A stretch of 64,000 nt of DNA from Pyxidicoccus parkwaysis. Lineage in GTDB: Bacteria; Myxococcota; Myxococcia; Myxococcales; Myxococcaceae. This document shows positions 8,397 to 17,004 of the stretch, piece after piece. The translations under genes and the position numbers were made by a program. Below the pieces are notes generated by a model, which worked only from the letters and a program-made list of their open reading frames with translations, did no database searches and had not been told where the DNA came from. Numbering within the stretch: the first letter of the stretch is position 1; each line of letters starts with the position of its first letter. Location of the stretch: contig NZ_CP071090.1 in assembly GCF_017301735.1 (NCBI RefSeq), positions 10,592,001 through 10,656,000 of the forward strand. Reading direction: 5' to 3'.

Positions 8397-9134
8397 ATGC
8401 GCCAGTGGCTCGTGTGTCTCGCGCTCCTGCTCGGGGCGTGCACGCAGATTCATAAGGGACCGCTCCTCTTCGAAGATGCACTGGGAACGCGAACCTGTCG
8501 CGATGATGAGACCACATGGCCCGACGTGTTCCCGAGGCATGCATTCTCCTTCGAGCTCGGATCGAACTTCGCCATCCAATTCATGGATGAGAGATCCCAG
8601 CTACTCGAACACTGCTGGTCCTCGGGCATCGCGCGGAAGATGCAGGAAGACTCCCTGCTTCCAGCGCCACCTGACCTGGAGGCCTACCGCTTCACGTGGG
8701 TCCGTTCGTTCGATGACTATGTCGTCATCCGCGTCGAGCACCGCGGTCCTGTTTATTCGCTGCACGTGAAGGTGAGGGCGCTTTACAGCGCCGACTGGCT
8801 GGCCAATCCGCACATCGTGCTCACTCCGGGCCACGGTATTGGCGACTGGCTGACCGACCGGCGCATCCTGCTCACTCCGAGCCAATGGCAGGAGCTCCGT
8901 CGCCGACTGGAACAGGCGCGCTTCTGGCTGGACAACCGTTACCGCACGGAACCGGAGGTCATCGCGTACATGGACGGTGCAACGTGGATGCTCGAAGGAG
9001 TTCGAGGCGGGAGCTACCACATGCTGTACGTCCACTCTCCTCATGCGGAAGGCCCTGCCGTCGCCTTCCGCGCCGCATGCCTGTACCTCGTCGAACTCTC
9101 CGGCCTCTCCATTCCAGAAGACCAGGTGTACTGA
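8397..9134 (+). CDS. Hypothetical lipoprotein
   Basis: Product of 245 aa, family not recognised. MRQWLVCLALLLGACTQ is a good lipoprotein signal with lipobox LGAC, which fixes the start at 8397; an in-frame GTG at 8379 would add six residues before the signal. The mature protein is mixed charged/hydrophobic with aromatic-rich stretches and no repeats. It follows the DUF429 gene by 45 bp and may be cotranscribed with it. Confidence 0.75.
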   Translation: MRQWLVCLALLLGACTQIHKGPLLFEDALGTRTCRDDETTWPDVFPRHAFSFELGSNFAIQFMDERSQLLEHCWSSGIARKMQEDSLLPAPPDLEAYRFTWVRSFDDYVVIRVEHRGPVYSLHVKVRALYSADWLANPHIVLTPGHGIGDWLTDRRILLTPSQWQELRRRLEQARFWLDNRYRTEPEVIAYMDGATWMLEGVRGGSYHMLYVHSPHAEGPAVAFRAACLYLVELSGLSIPEDQVY

Positions 9135-9258
9135 CCGCGTTGTCACCACTGTCCACGGCGTTGACAGTGACGGGGCCGTGAACCCGGTGACTCCCTGAGG
9201 TTCCGCACGGTTGCGACGCGGCACCGCGCTGGCCACACCGTTGCACAGAGAGCAGGGT

Positions 9259-10440
9259 ATGACCGCCGCCTTCTACCTGCTGCTCGCCATCGGACTGCTG
9301 GGCGCCTTCGACGTCCTCTACTTCCACACGTGGCGCGGCCGTCTCAACGAGCGTGCCGAGTGCCAACGTGAAGTCCTCTGGCACACCGTGCGCCACCTCA
9401 TCTACGGACTCCAGTTCCTCTGGGTGCCGCACCTGCGCTTCCAGGGCGCGGCGCTCGGATTGCTCGCGGTGCTCTACGCGGCGGATGTCTTCGTTGCCTG
9501 GGCGGATGTCTGGGAGGAGCGCGACAGCCGCGCGCCCCAGGGTGGCCTGCCTCGCGGCGAGTACTTCATGCACGTGGTGCTCAGCGTGCTCGTGGGCCTG
9601 TACCTCATGTCCATCTTCCACGCCGTGTGGCCCGACCGGCTCCTGCCCACCGGCCTGCGCGTGGACCCTCCCGCCGTCCCCGTGGCCCTGCGCACGCTGA
9701 TGACCGTGATGGGCGTCGTGGCGCTCGCTTCGTTCGCTCGCGACCTGGTCCGGTGGTTCGCGTTCCGCCGCATGCCGGTGGCCTCGCTTCCGAAGCAGCC
9801 TCCTCCGCGCCGCATCGTCGTGGAGGCCCTCATCCCCGCTCCCGTGGAGCTCGTCTGGGAGCGCACGCAGGACCCGGAGCTGCACACCGCCTGGGACGTG
9901 CGCTTCACCTCCATCCGCTATCTGCCGGAGTGTGACTCGCGCGGCTTCCACCTCATGGACTACCGCACGCACCTGGGCTTCGGCATCGAGGTGAAGGGCT
10001 GGGGCCGCTACCTCGCGAACACGCCGCTGGTGCGCTCCACGTTCGAGTTCGGCTCAGAGGACTTCCGCAGCCTCATCCTCAAGGGCCGCGGCCTCTGGCT
10101 CTACGAGCGCAGGCCCGAGGGCACCTTCTTCAAGACGGTGTTCGACTATCAGACGCGACACGGCGTGGTGGGCGAGTTGCTCGATGCGGTGCTGTTCCGC
10201 CCGGTCATGCGGCTCGGCACGGAGTGGGGCTTCGAGACGCTGCGACGCTGGTGCGCGGGAGACGAGGGCGCGCTGGCGCGTGGCCGCTCGCGGTGGCGCT
10301 TCGCGGTGTTCTGCATCACTCGCGTGCTGGGCAGGACGCCGGCTCCTGAGGCGGCTCGGAGCTGGCTCGGCTCCGGCAATGAGGGCCGCGAGTCGGTGAC
10401 GGCGCCCTCCTGTGGAGAACTTGTGGAGGTGTCGCCGTGA
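9259..10440 (+). CDS. Membrane protein with C-terminal SRPBCC (START-like) domain
   Basis: Product of 393 aa. The N-terminal half (to about residue 175) has four to five hydrophobic segments, starting MTAAFYLLLAIGLLGAFDVLYF. The C-terminal half starts RRIVVEALIPAPVELVWERTQDPELHTAWDVRF, the usual entry of an SRPBCC ligand-binding domain. The start at 9259 has AGGG just upstream and puts the first membrane helix at the N-terminus. The stop overlaps the GTG start of the next gene (GTGA), so the two are probably translated together. The role is unknown; lipid or hydrophobic ligand handling is a guess from the domain. Confidence 0.8.
   Translation: MTAAFYLLLAIGLLGAFDVLYFHTWRGRLNERAECQREVLWHTVRHLIYGLQFLWVPHLRFQGAALGLLAVLYAADVFVAWADVWEERDSRAPQGGLPRGEYFMHVVLSVLVGLYLMSIFHAVWPDRLLPTGLRVDPPAVPVALRTLMTVMGVVALASFARDLVRWFAFRRMPVASLPKQPPPRRIVVEALIPAPVELVWERTQDPELHTAWDVRFTSIRYLPECDSRGFHLMDYRTHLGFGIEVKGWGRYLANTPLVRSTFEFGSEDFRSLILKGRGLWLYERRPEGTFFKTVFDYQTRHGVVGELLDAVLFRPVMRLGTEWGFETLRRWCAGDEGALARGRSRWRFAVFCITRVLGRTPAPEAARSWLGSGNEGRESVTAPSCGELVEVSP
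10410..10427 (-). repeat. Copy 1 of an 18-bp element with two TCCACA hexamers
   Basis: CTGTGGAGAACTTGTGGA on the plus strand. The reverse complement is found at 12044-12061, and 17 of the bases recur at 32538-32554. The two TGTGGA hexamers are 11 bp apart. It lies inside the 3' end of the SRPBCC gene. Confidence 0.8.
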
Positions 10441-12032
10441 GCGGCGCGAGCTCGGCGGAGCGGAGGGCCGGCGCTTCACCCCGGAGCACGGTGGAGCGGT
10501 TGGGACGGAGGCCTGCGCTCTCCGGACCCTGTGCGGATGGCAATGAGACGCCGCGCGAGGCGTCGAGCTGGGAGGACGCTCTGATGGCCCCTGTTCCCAC
10601 GGAGCCCGCGAATACGCCGAGGCGCTTACTCGATGCTTCTTCAGACCTTGCTCCCTCCGAGCTCGCGGATGCACGGAGATGGTTGCCCGAGGCTTCCTCG
10701 GATGAAGCGCTCCGCGCGTTCGTGCTCCGTCAGCGCGCATCCCGCCGCTCTGTGACACTGCTCGCGGACTTCTACCGGGCCTACCCCTGTCGCATGGCGA
10801 AGGTGCATCTGCTCGTCGCGAGCGCCGTGGCCCTCGGCCGCTTCTGGGGCGTGTCCGCTCCGTTCGCTCGCCTGGGCGCGGCGGTGTTGCCTGTGGACTC
10901 GCTGGGGCGGCCCCGGACCGCCGCGTGGGCTTCGTACGCTCGGGCCTGCGTGGATGGATTGCCCCTGGAGATTCGCGACGAGCGGTGGATTGAGGCCCAC
11001 CTCCAGGATGCAGCAAAGGCTCGGGAGGCGGGACACGAGGCGGCCTTCCTCGTGGAGGCGCGTGCTCATGAGGGCGAGCCGCTGTGGCGTCTCCTCGTGC
11101 AGCACCTGGAGATGACGCTCGGCTCCCGCTTCTTCGACCAGCCAGCCCTCGCGGGTGCCGTGTCCGGTGAGGCGGCGATGGCTCACGGCATGGCCGTGAC
11201 ACTGGGACGACTGCTGCGCGCCGGGTGGAGCCTGCTCCAGCACTATGCCTTCGCCACCGCTCGCGCGGTGCTCTTCCCTCGCTGGCCCGACTTCGTGGGA
11301 CTGGTGGGCGAGCGGCGCGCGGCCGGGTTGCTGCTCTCCAGCTTCATCACCGCGTGGGCCGCAGCTGGTGTGTATCGCCGAGGCATCCGAGCGCTTCATC
11401 GCGGCCAGTGCGTGGGCCCGACAGCGGCCTGGCCCCTGCTCGCGGCCACGCTCGGCGATGACGTGACTCGAGTGGACCCTCGCGTGGTGCGCTTCTACAG
11501 CAACCCCGGTGCCTGGGCCGTGAGTGCCTCCGTGGAGCTACGCACTCGCACGGCCCGAGCCATTGCCTGGGTGGCCACGCGGCTATTGGGGCAGGGAGTG
11601 TCGGAGCATGGCGCTCGGGCCTTTCCCTCGCGCTTCCGTACGTTCCGCCGCGTGGATGGCTCCATGCACTTCGTCCGCGAGCTGTACTGCGATGGAGTGC
11701 TGCGCGTGTTCGACTCCGACTTCGTCGTGCGCAATGGCCAGCTCTACGAGGTCTTCGTCGAGCACGGGCTCGAAGTGGAATTGAACGTCCGCGTGCTGGA
11801 GGACGGTGGCGTGTCGCTTCGTGGCCGCCGCGTGCGGTGGCATGGGCTGCCAGTTCCGCTGTTCGGCCTGTGCGTCGAGTTCCGCACCCACCCCGCTCCG
11901 AATGGCTCCGAGTCCGTGGACATCATCGGCACGCTGTCCCCCGAGGGCATGCATGAGAACCCGCTGGGCCGCATCCACTACGCGGCTTCTCTCGACGAGG
12001 TCCGCGCGACGCAGCCTCCGGCCGTGGCCTGA
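10437..12032 (+). CDS. DUF4166-like domain protein
   Basis: Product of 531 aa beginning with GTG at 10437, which overlaps the previous stop by GTGA. The first 100 residues are low-complexity and Ser/Ala/Arg-rich. The middle (about 100-300) has several weakly hydrophobic helices. The C-terminal 170 residues (RVVRFYSNPGAW to the end) contain PSRFRTFRRVDGSMHFVREL and the VRWHGLPVPLF segment, resembling DUF4166, a domain often fused to saccharopine-dehydrogenase-like reductases. Here no reductase is fused. Coupling with the SRPBCC gene suggests a shared function, unknown. Identification of DUF4166 is by eye. Confidence 0.7.
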   Translation: MSGASSAERRAGASPRSTVERLGRRPALSGPCADGNETPREASSWEDALMAPVPTEPANTPRRLLDASSDLAPSELADARRWLPEASSDEALRAFVLRQRASRRSVTLLADFYRAYPCRMAKVHLLVASAVALGRFWGVSAPFARLGAAVLPVDSLGRPRTAAWASYARACVDGLPLEIRDERWIEAHLQDAAKAREAGHEAAFLVEARAHEGEPLWRLLVQHLEMTLGSRFFDQPALAGAVSGEAAMAHGMAVTLGRLLRAGWSLLQHYAFATARAVLFPRWPDFVGLVGERRAAGLLLSSFITAWAAAGVYRRGIRALHRGQCVGPTAAWPLLAATLGDDVTRVDPRVVRFYSNPGAWAVSASVELRTRTARAIAWVATRLLGQGVSEHGARAFPSRFRTFRRVDGSMHFVRELYCDGVLRVFDSDFVVRNGQLYEVFVEHGLEVELNVRVLEDGGVSLRGRRVRWHGLPVPLFGLCVEFRTHPAPNGSESVDIIGTLSPEGMHENPLGRIHYAASLDEVRATQPPAVA

Positions 12033-12033
12033 G

Positions 12034-12061
12034 TGTGGATGCGTCCACAAGTTCTCCACAG
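12034..12061 (+). repeat. Copy 2 of the TCCACA element plus an inverted third hexamer
   Basis: TCCACAAGTTCTCCACAG (12044-12061) is the exact reverse complement of 10410-10427. Immediately upstream, TGTGGA (12034-12039) forms with TCCACA (12044-12049) an inverted repeat with a 4-nt loop. The site lies in the 36-bp gap between convergent genes. Three TCCACA-type hexamers occur within 28 bp. Confidence 0.8.
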
Positions 12062-12068
12062 TAGAGGC

Positions 12069-13241
12069 TCACGCTCTGCGCTTGCCGCCACCTCGGGTGT
12101 GTCCTCGGACGCCGAAGGCTCTCGCGGGCACGGCACGACGGGTTCTTGGAGTCACCTGCGGTCTCTCCCGGTCCTCGAAGGTGAGGTCCATGTAGAGCGC
12201 GCCCGGCGGTGGCGTGCTCGGCAGGCACCGTGAGCGGAGCCGTGCGACTCCGTTCCCCTCGGAGATGACTGCGTACCGCTGCGTATCGCCTCCCACGGGA
12301 AGGATGGCATCGAGGATGTCCTCGCCCGGCGTCCCATGGTCCCCCGCCTGGAGGAAGTGCACCGGCCTCAGCACGTCCCGCTGCTTCATCAACGTCCAGC
12401 TCCGTGCACCCGCGTCTCCCGCGAAGAGCAGCCTCCAGCCACGCCACTCCAGGCTGAAGACGATGCTCATGTTCTTCGCCGTCGTGTCGATGGCCAGCAG
12501 GTCGTCACCCATTCCCTGACGCCGCCACGAGAGCAGGTTGTAGAAGGCGCTCGCATCCACTCCAGCCGGAGGCGTGGGCACGTGGAGCGACACTCCGCCT
12601 CCCGGTCTCCGCTCCAATCCCAGCGCCACCGGGAAGACGCGGCCCGTGTACTCGCGGGTCTCCGCCTCGGGCGCCCAGACCTCCAGCTTCGCTTCCTTGA
12701 ATGGATGCGTTCCTTCCAGCTTCGCGCCCCGGCACACGTAGTGTGGATGTTCCGCCAGGCCCCGAAGGAGCTCCGCGTGTTCCTCCGCCTTCCGATAGTC
12801 ATTGCCGAGCAGCAGCGACTGCACGGAGCCACGCGCTGCTTCCGGCCTCAATCGGCAGTACTCGCTCAGGTCGTCGTAGAGCGCCTTGCTCCGTGCGAGC
12901 TGTCTCGCCGAATCGCCGTGCTGCTCGGAGTAGTCCGGTGCCGCCGAGGCCGTCAGCCAGGCATGACGGAGCTTCAATCGCTCCAAAGACTGCGAGCCCT
13001 GCACCGAGTCGAGGTGCTCATGTGACAACACGTAGAGGTCCAGCGGAGCGCCATCCAGTTGCGTCAGCACATCCTCCAACACGGGACGGAAGGCCGGGTC
13101 CTCGCCCACCAGCACATGGCCCGCGTCGATGAGCACGTGCCGCACCGTCGTGAGGCCCGTGCCCGCATCCTGGTCCGGCACCGACACGAGCAGCGTGTCT
13201 CCGAACCTCGCGCTGTAGGTCCTCACTCGCAGCGTGGCCAT
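12069..13241 (-). CDS. MBL-fold metallohydrolase
   Basis: Product of 390 aa with a metallo-beta-lactamase fold. The metal motif HxHxD is at 74-78 (SHEHLDSVQG) after a strand ending VLIDAG (37-41), and a later Asp is in LLFAGDAGARSW. No signal peptide is visible, so it should be cytoplasmic. The general layout recalls ComEC-type and other DNA/nucleotide MBL enzymes, but the substrate is unknown. The start at 13241 is fixed by the TGATG overlap with the upstream metalloprotease gene, which means strong coupling. The basic tail (TRGGGKRRA) is notable. Confidence 0.8.
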   Translation of the reverse strand: MATLRVRTYSARFGDTLLVSVPDQDAGTGLTTVRHVLIDAGHVLVGEDPAFRPVLEDVLTQLDGAPLDLYVLSHEHLDSVQGSQSLERLKLRHAWLTASAAPDYSEQHGDSARQLARSKALYDDLSEYCRLRPEAARGSVQSLLLGNDYRKAEEHAELLRGLAEHPHYVCRGAKLEGTHPFKEAKLEVWAPEAETREYTGRVFPVALGLERRPGGGVSLHVPTPPAGVDASAFYNLLSWRRQGMGDDLLAIDTTAKNMSIVFSLEWRGWRLLFAGDAGARSWTLMKQRDVLRPVHFLQAGDHGTPGEDILDAILPVGGDTQRYAVISEGNGVARLRSRCLPSTPPPGALYMDLTFEDRERPQVTPRTRRAVPARAFGVRGHTRGGGKRRA

Positions 13242-15085
13242 CACCCACCCCCGCCCTGGAAGCTCCGTTCCTCCACCATGTGCAGCATGTGCGCCGTGCC
13301 CACCACGCGGAGCACTCCGCCGGAGCACTCCGCCTGGATGGCACCACACAGCGGCTTCCCATTCGGACCGAGCGCTTCCTTCCCCACGCGCAGCAGGTCC
13401 TCGTCCAACAACCACCGCACCATCCCGTCCCGCTCCAGCTTCCGCGTCACGTCCCGGTCCGACGTGAGAAGCACCCGCACCCGCCGCGTCTCACAGTCGA
13501 TGACGAGCGTCGTGCCGAACGTCACCTGCCTCCAGTCCGGCAGCTCTCCACCCGGCACCTCATCGGGCTCGTCCACCTTCCAGGAGACCTTGAAGATGCA
13601 CTCCCGCACGCGCCGCCTCGCGTGCGCTCCGGCCGCGTAGGACAGCTTCTCCACCACCAGCCTCGGCTCGATGTGGAACGAGCGTCCCCTCGGGATGCGC
13701 AGGAACCCACGGTGCCGGTTCGCGAAGTCGTAGGCGGCCCAGTCACTCTTCGCCAGCGTGTCCAGGTCCACTCGCGCCAGGGCGGAGTGACTGTAATTGG
13801 TCCGCACGCGCAGCTCGTCCGGGTGGCTCACGATGCCCCGGCGCACGAACTCCTGGCACAACCACTGGCGCGGCTCGCCGCTGTCCGGGTGCGCGGCCTC
13901 GTCCGCGGCGAGGATGGCCCGGCCCAGGTCCGCGAACGACACCTCTCCCGGCGGCAGGTAGTCCAGCCCCCGGTACAGGCTGCGCTTGAAGCGTGACGTC
14001 GCCACCGCCAATGCCTTGCGCGACACACGCCTCCGCGCTTCCTGCCACGCCGGCTCGGCCACGAAGCCCTGGTTCTCCAGCGGCGGTGGCGCGGCCGCCT
14101 CCTCCGGGGACACTGTCTGCCGAGCCACCTCCGTCGGAGCCACCAGCGACGTGCGCGCCTGTTGCTTGCGGGTGAGCTCGTCCTTCAACGCCTCATGCAG
14201 CCGCAACAACACGCTGTAGAGCGCGCCGGCGAGCACCTCGCTCAGCGCGTGCGGCTCCAGCGTGGTGACGACGTCCTCCGGCTTTCCTCCGTCGATGGGC
14301 TTCAGCGTCTTCTCGTTGAGCAAATCGCGAAGGTGGGCCGGATGTCCCAGCGCCCGACCGAATTGCTCACCAATCGCACTGAACGCTCCGGAGCTGGCGA
14401 TGCTGCCCTGCTGTGCCTTCAGCACCTGCCGCACGAGCGCCCGGCACCGGAAGGCCGCGAGCGCCGCGGTGAGGTCCGCTACCGCTTCATGCATCGCGAG
14501 CGCCTGCGGCGACAGCGCGTGGTACAGGTCCGGGAGGATGCCATCCAGCACCGCGTGCGCCGTCTCGTGCGCGATGATGTCCTGCGAGTGGCAGGTGTAG
14601 ATGCGCTCCTCTCTACGCCCGTCCAGCAGCGGGTGCCGGAAGTAGAAGAACTGAAGGCTGCGGGACTCGCGCTGGTAGAAGGCGTTCGCCCACTCGCCCG
14701 CCTGGGGCACCACGAGGAGCTGCGAGCCCTCGAACCCCCAGCGCACCTTGCGGCCGAGCGCATCGTCCTCCTCGAACATCTCCAGCGTCCGGAGCACCGC
14801 GCCAAAGACGCTCACCTGGATGACATCCGGCGCGTCCAGGCGACCCGGGTCCTGGAGGCGGAAGGTGCCCGGGTCTCCATCATGCTCGGGCGGTTGGTAG
14901 CGCGCGCCCCGCCTCAACCTGCCGTTGCTCGCATCCAAGTCGAGCACCGCCACGCGCGGCGACACGGGCCCATCCAGCACCGCTTCCTCGCTTCGAAGGC
15001 GCACCCACTCCATCGCCTCCATGCCCCGCTCACCGGCGGCGACCGGGTCCTGAATGAAGACCGGGATGCGGATGTCGACGGCCAT
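13241..15085 (-). CDS. HExxH metalloprotease-like protein (gluzincin type)
   Basis: Product of 614 aa. Residues 173-177 are HETAH in the context DIIAHETAHAVLDG, and H199-E200 in MHEAVADLTAAL supply the usual third ligand helix, so zinc binding and peptidase activity are likely. There is no signal peptide; the start at 15085 (MAVDIRIPVF) has GGAAGGA close upstream. C-terminal residues 440-600 form a separate region with FHIEPRLVVEKLSY and IFKVSWKVDE segments. It is the first gene of a two-gene unit with the MBL hydrolase (TGATG overlap). A cytoplasmic protease coupled to an MBL enzyme is an unusual combination. Confidence 0.75.
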   Translation of the reverse strand: MAVDIRIPVFIQDPVAAGERGMEAMEWVRLRSEEAVLDGPVSPRVAVLDLDASNGRLRRGARYQPPEHDGDPGTFRLQDPGRLDAPDVIQVSVFGAVLRTLEMFEEDDALGRKVRWGFEGSQLLVVPQAGEWANAFYQRESRSLQFFYFRHPLLDGRREERIYTCHSQDIIAHETAHAVLDGILPDLYHALSPQALAMHEAVADLTAALAAFRCRALVRQVLKAQQGSIASSGAFSAIGEQFGRALGHPAHLRDLLNEKTLKPIDGGKPEDVVTTLEPHALSEVLAGALYSVLLRLHEALKDELTRKQQARTSLVAPTEVARQTVSPEEAAAPPPLENQGFVAEPAWQEARRRVSRKALAVATSRFKRSLYRGLDYLPPGEVSFADLGRAILAADEAAHPDSGEPRQWLCQEFVRRGIVSHPDELRVRTNYSHSALARVDLDTLAKSDWAAYDFANRHRGFLRIPRGRSFHIEPRLVVEKLSYAAGAHARRRVRECIFKVSWKVDEPDEVPGGELPDWRQVTFGTTLVIDCETRRVRVLLTSDRDVTRKLERDGMVRWLLDEDLLRVGKEALGPNGKPLCGAIQAECSGGVLRVVGTAHMLHMVEERSFQGGGG

Positions 15086-15285
15086 GTCCTTCCCCAGGCG
15101 GTTCCTCGGGGGTGGAGTGACAGGCCCGAGAATGTGACGCGAGAGAGGGAGGACAGGAGAACGGGCGCTCCTCACGCGTCGAAGCGGCGCCAGCACTGGC
15201 ACTCCGAAGCTTCCGCGTCCGTCGCGGCACTTCGGGGTGCGCTCGACGCCCGCCTGCTCCCCGCTGCTATGGTGCGGCCACCATC

Positions 15286-15810
15286 ATGAAGCCATTGCTC
15301 CTGTCGGTGCTGTCCACCATCAGCGTTGTCCTCGGTGTCGTCGGCCTGGGCGTCCTGGTCTGGGGATTCCTCCGGATGCGGCAGACCGCGCGGACGAAGG
15401 ACTGGCCCACCGCGCAGGGCACCATCCGCTCCTCCAAGGTGACGTCCCGCGAGGCGCCTCCGCTGCGGCAGGAGTCGAGCTACGACGACGACGCCCCCAA
15501 GCCGAAGCCCCAGGTCCTCTACCGCCCGCAGGTCGAGTACACCTACACCGTGGAAGGGCAGACCTATACGGGCACCGCCCTCGGCCGGGACGTGGTGGAG
15601 ATCAGCAGCCGGGAGCACGCCCAGGCCCACGCCGCGCGCTACGTGCCTCGCAGCCCCGTCACGGTCTTCTATGACCCGGCGGACCCGAGCCAGGCCCTGC
15701 TCGAGCCCGGCCTCCAGGCCACTTCCTGGGCCATCCCCGGTGCCGGCGCCGCCTGCCTCATCGTGACCACGGCCTTCTACTTCTTCATCCGCTGGTTCAG
15801 CGGCCGCTGA
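15286..15810 (+). CDS. DUF3592 membrane protein
   Basis: Product of 174 aa with an N-terminal membrane segment (LLSVLSTISVVLGVVGLGVLVWGF, about 4-27) and a C-terminal one (about 147-169), separated by an extracytoplasmic or cytoplasmic beta domain. The middle carries RPQVEYTYTVEGQTYTG and VTVFYDPADPSQALLEPG, the hallmark of DUF3592. The function of the family is not established. The start at 15286 places the first helix at the N-terminus. It diverges from the metalloprotease gene. Confidence 0.85.
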   Translation: MKPLLLSVLSTISVVLGVVGLGVLVWGFLRMRQTARTKDWPTAQGTIRSSKVTSREAPPLRQESSYDDDAPKPKPQVLYRPQVEYTYTVEGQTYTGTALGRDVVEISSREHAQAHAARYVPRSPVTVFYDPADPSQALLEPGLQATSWAIPGAGAACLIVTTAFYFFIRWFSGR

Positions 15811-15943
15811 CCGCTCTCAATGGGCCATGTAGGGCCGGTGCGTACCTGGAAATCATCCGGAAAAGATCCAGCAACACGCAACCCCTCGCTACATGCCCCC
15901 GAGAATGGAACACGTTTCAATTTCCTGACCTGGAGTGTCCCCC

Positions 15944-16888
15944 ATGACCACCAAGAGCCTGCAGGGCTTCAACTTCCGCGGCCTGACCACGGCCTTCAAG
16001 CACACTGAGACCGCCAAGCCGCAGAAGAACCAGGTCGCGACTCAGCCGGACAAGAAGAACAGCCACATCGACGAGAAGGGCCGGTACAAGAACAGCTTCG
16101 AGACCGGCAGCCAGATCAACAAGAACTACAGCAAGAGCTACTCGCACGGCGACACGAGCGACCTCTTCACCCCCAACGCCAACCAGAGCAAGGCGGGGAA
16201 GCTGGCCTCGAAGCTGCCCGGCATGACGCTGGCCGAGGGCTCCTTCGAGAAGAGCGTCGTCGGCTACGGCAAGTCCGGCAGCTTCGGCAGCCCCGGTGGC
16301 ATCGCCCAGGGTCAGGGCAGCTTCACCGTCGGCGAGCTGTCCGCCAGCGGCAGCGGCAAGGTCTCCTTCGAGGGTGGCGCGCTCAAGGCCGTCGGTGACC
16401 TGAAGGCCACCGCCACGCTGCTCCACGCGCAGGGCAGCGCCCGCATCGGCAAGGGCGACTACAACCTGGAGGCCTCGGGTGAGGCGTACGTCGGCGCCCA
16501 GGCGAAGGCTCACGGCGAGCTGACCATCGACCCGGCCAAGGGCATCTACGCGGCCAAGGTCGGCGGCGAGGCCTTCGCGGGTGCTCGCGCCGGTGTGGAG
16601 GCCCAGGCCAACCTCGGCAAGTTCGGCAGCGTCGGTGGCCGCGCCGAGGCGTGGGCCGGCGTCGGTGCCTCGTTCAACGCGGAGCTCGGCTTCAAGAACG
16701 GCCGCCTCAAGGCTCGCTTCGACATCGGTGCCGCCCTCGGCGTGGGCTTCAAGCTGGGCTTCAACGTCGACATCGACCTGAAGGGCATCAAGGACACGGT
16801 GAAGAAGGTCATCGAGAAGCCGGTCGAGGTCATCAAGGACATTGGCAAGAGCGTGGGCAACGCGCTCAAGAAGCTGAAGTTCTGGTAG
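15944..16888 (+). CDS. Gly/Ala-rich repetitive protein of unknown function
   Basis: Product of 314 aa without a signal peptide and not recognised as a named family. Residues 1-75 are polar (Lys, Asn, Gln rich). Residues 105-270 alternate short beta-like segments such as SASGSGKVSFEGG, EASGEAYVGAQAKA and VGGEAFAGARAGVEAQA, with a period of roughly 20-30 residues. The last 45 residues (GIKDTVKKVIEKPVEVIKDI...ALKKLKFW) look like amphipathic, Lys-rich helices. The start at 15944 has GGAG 9 nt upstream. A strong terminator follows. Structural, phage/bacteriocin-like or surface roles are possible; none can be shown. Confidence 0.8.
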   Translation: MTTKSLQGFNFRGLTTAFKHTETAKPQKNQVATQPDKKNSHIDEKGRYKNSFETGSQINKNYSKSYSHGDTSDLFTPNANQSKAGKLASKLPGMTLAEGSFEKSVVGYGKSGSFGSPGGIAQGQGSFTVGELSASGSGKVSFEGGALKAVGDLKATATLLHAQGSARIGKGDYNLEASGEAYVGAQAKAHGELTIDPAKGIYAAKVGGEAFAGARAGVEAQANLGKFGSVGGRAEAWAGVGASFNAELGFKNGRLKARFDIGAALGVGFKLGFNVDIDLKGIKDTVKKVIEKPVEVIKDIGKSVGNALKKLKFW

Positions 16889-16916
16889 CGCTCCGCCACT
16901 AGAACCCACACCCCCC

Positions 16917-16972
16917 GGGCGCGAGTCGTCCGTGGTGCCAGGCGCACCACGGGCCTCGCGCCCTCTGTTTTC
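16917..16972 (+). terminator. Intrinsic terminator after the Gly/Ala-rich gene
   Basis: Nested stems GGGCGCGAG (16917-16925) with CTCGCGCCC (16955-16963) and CGTGGTG with CACCACG inside, followed by TCTGTTTT. It ends 32 bp before the TPR gene starts. Confidence 0.85.
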
Positions 16973-17004
16973 AGGGGCACCCCGTCCCCTGGCATACTCC
17001 CGCC

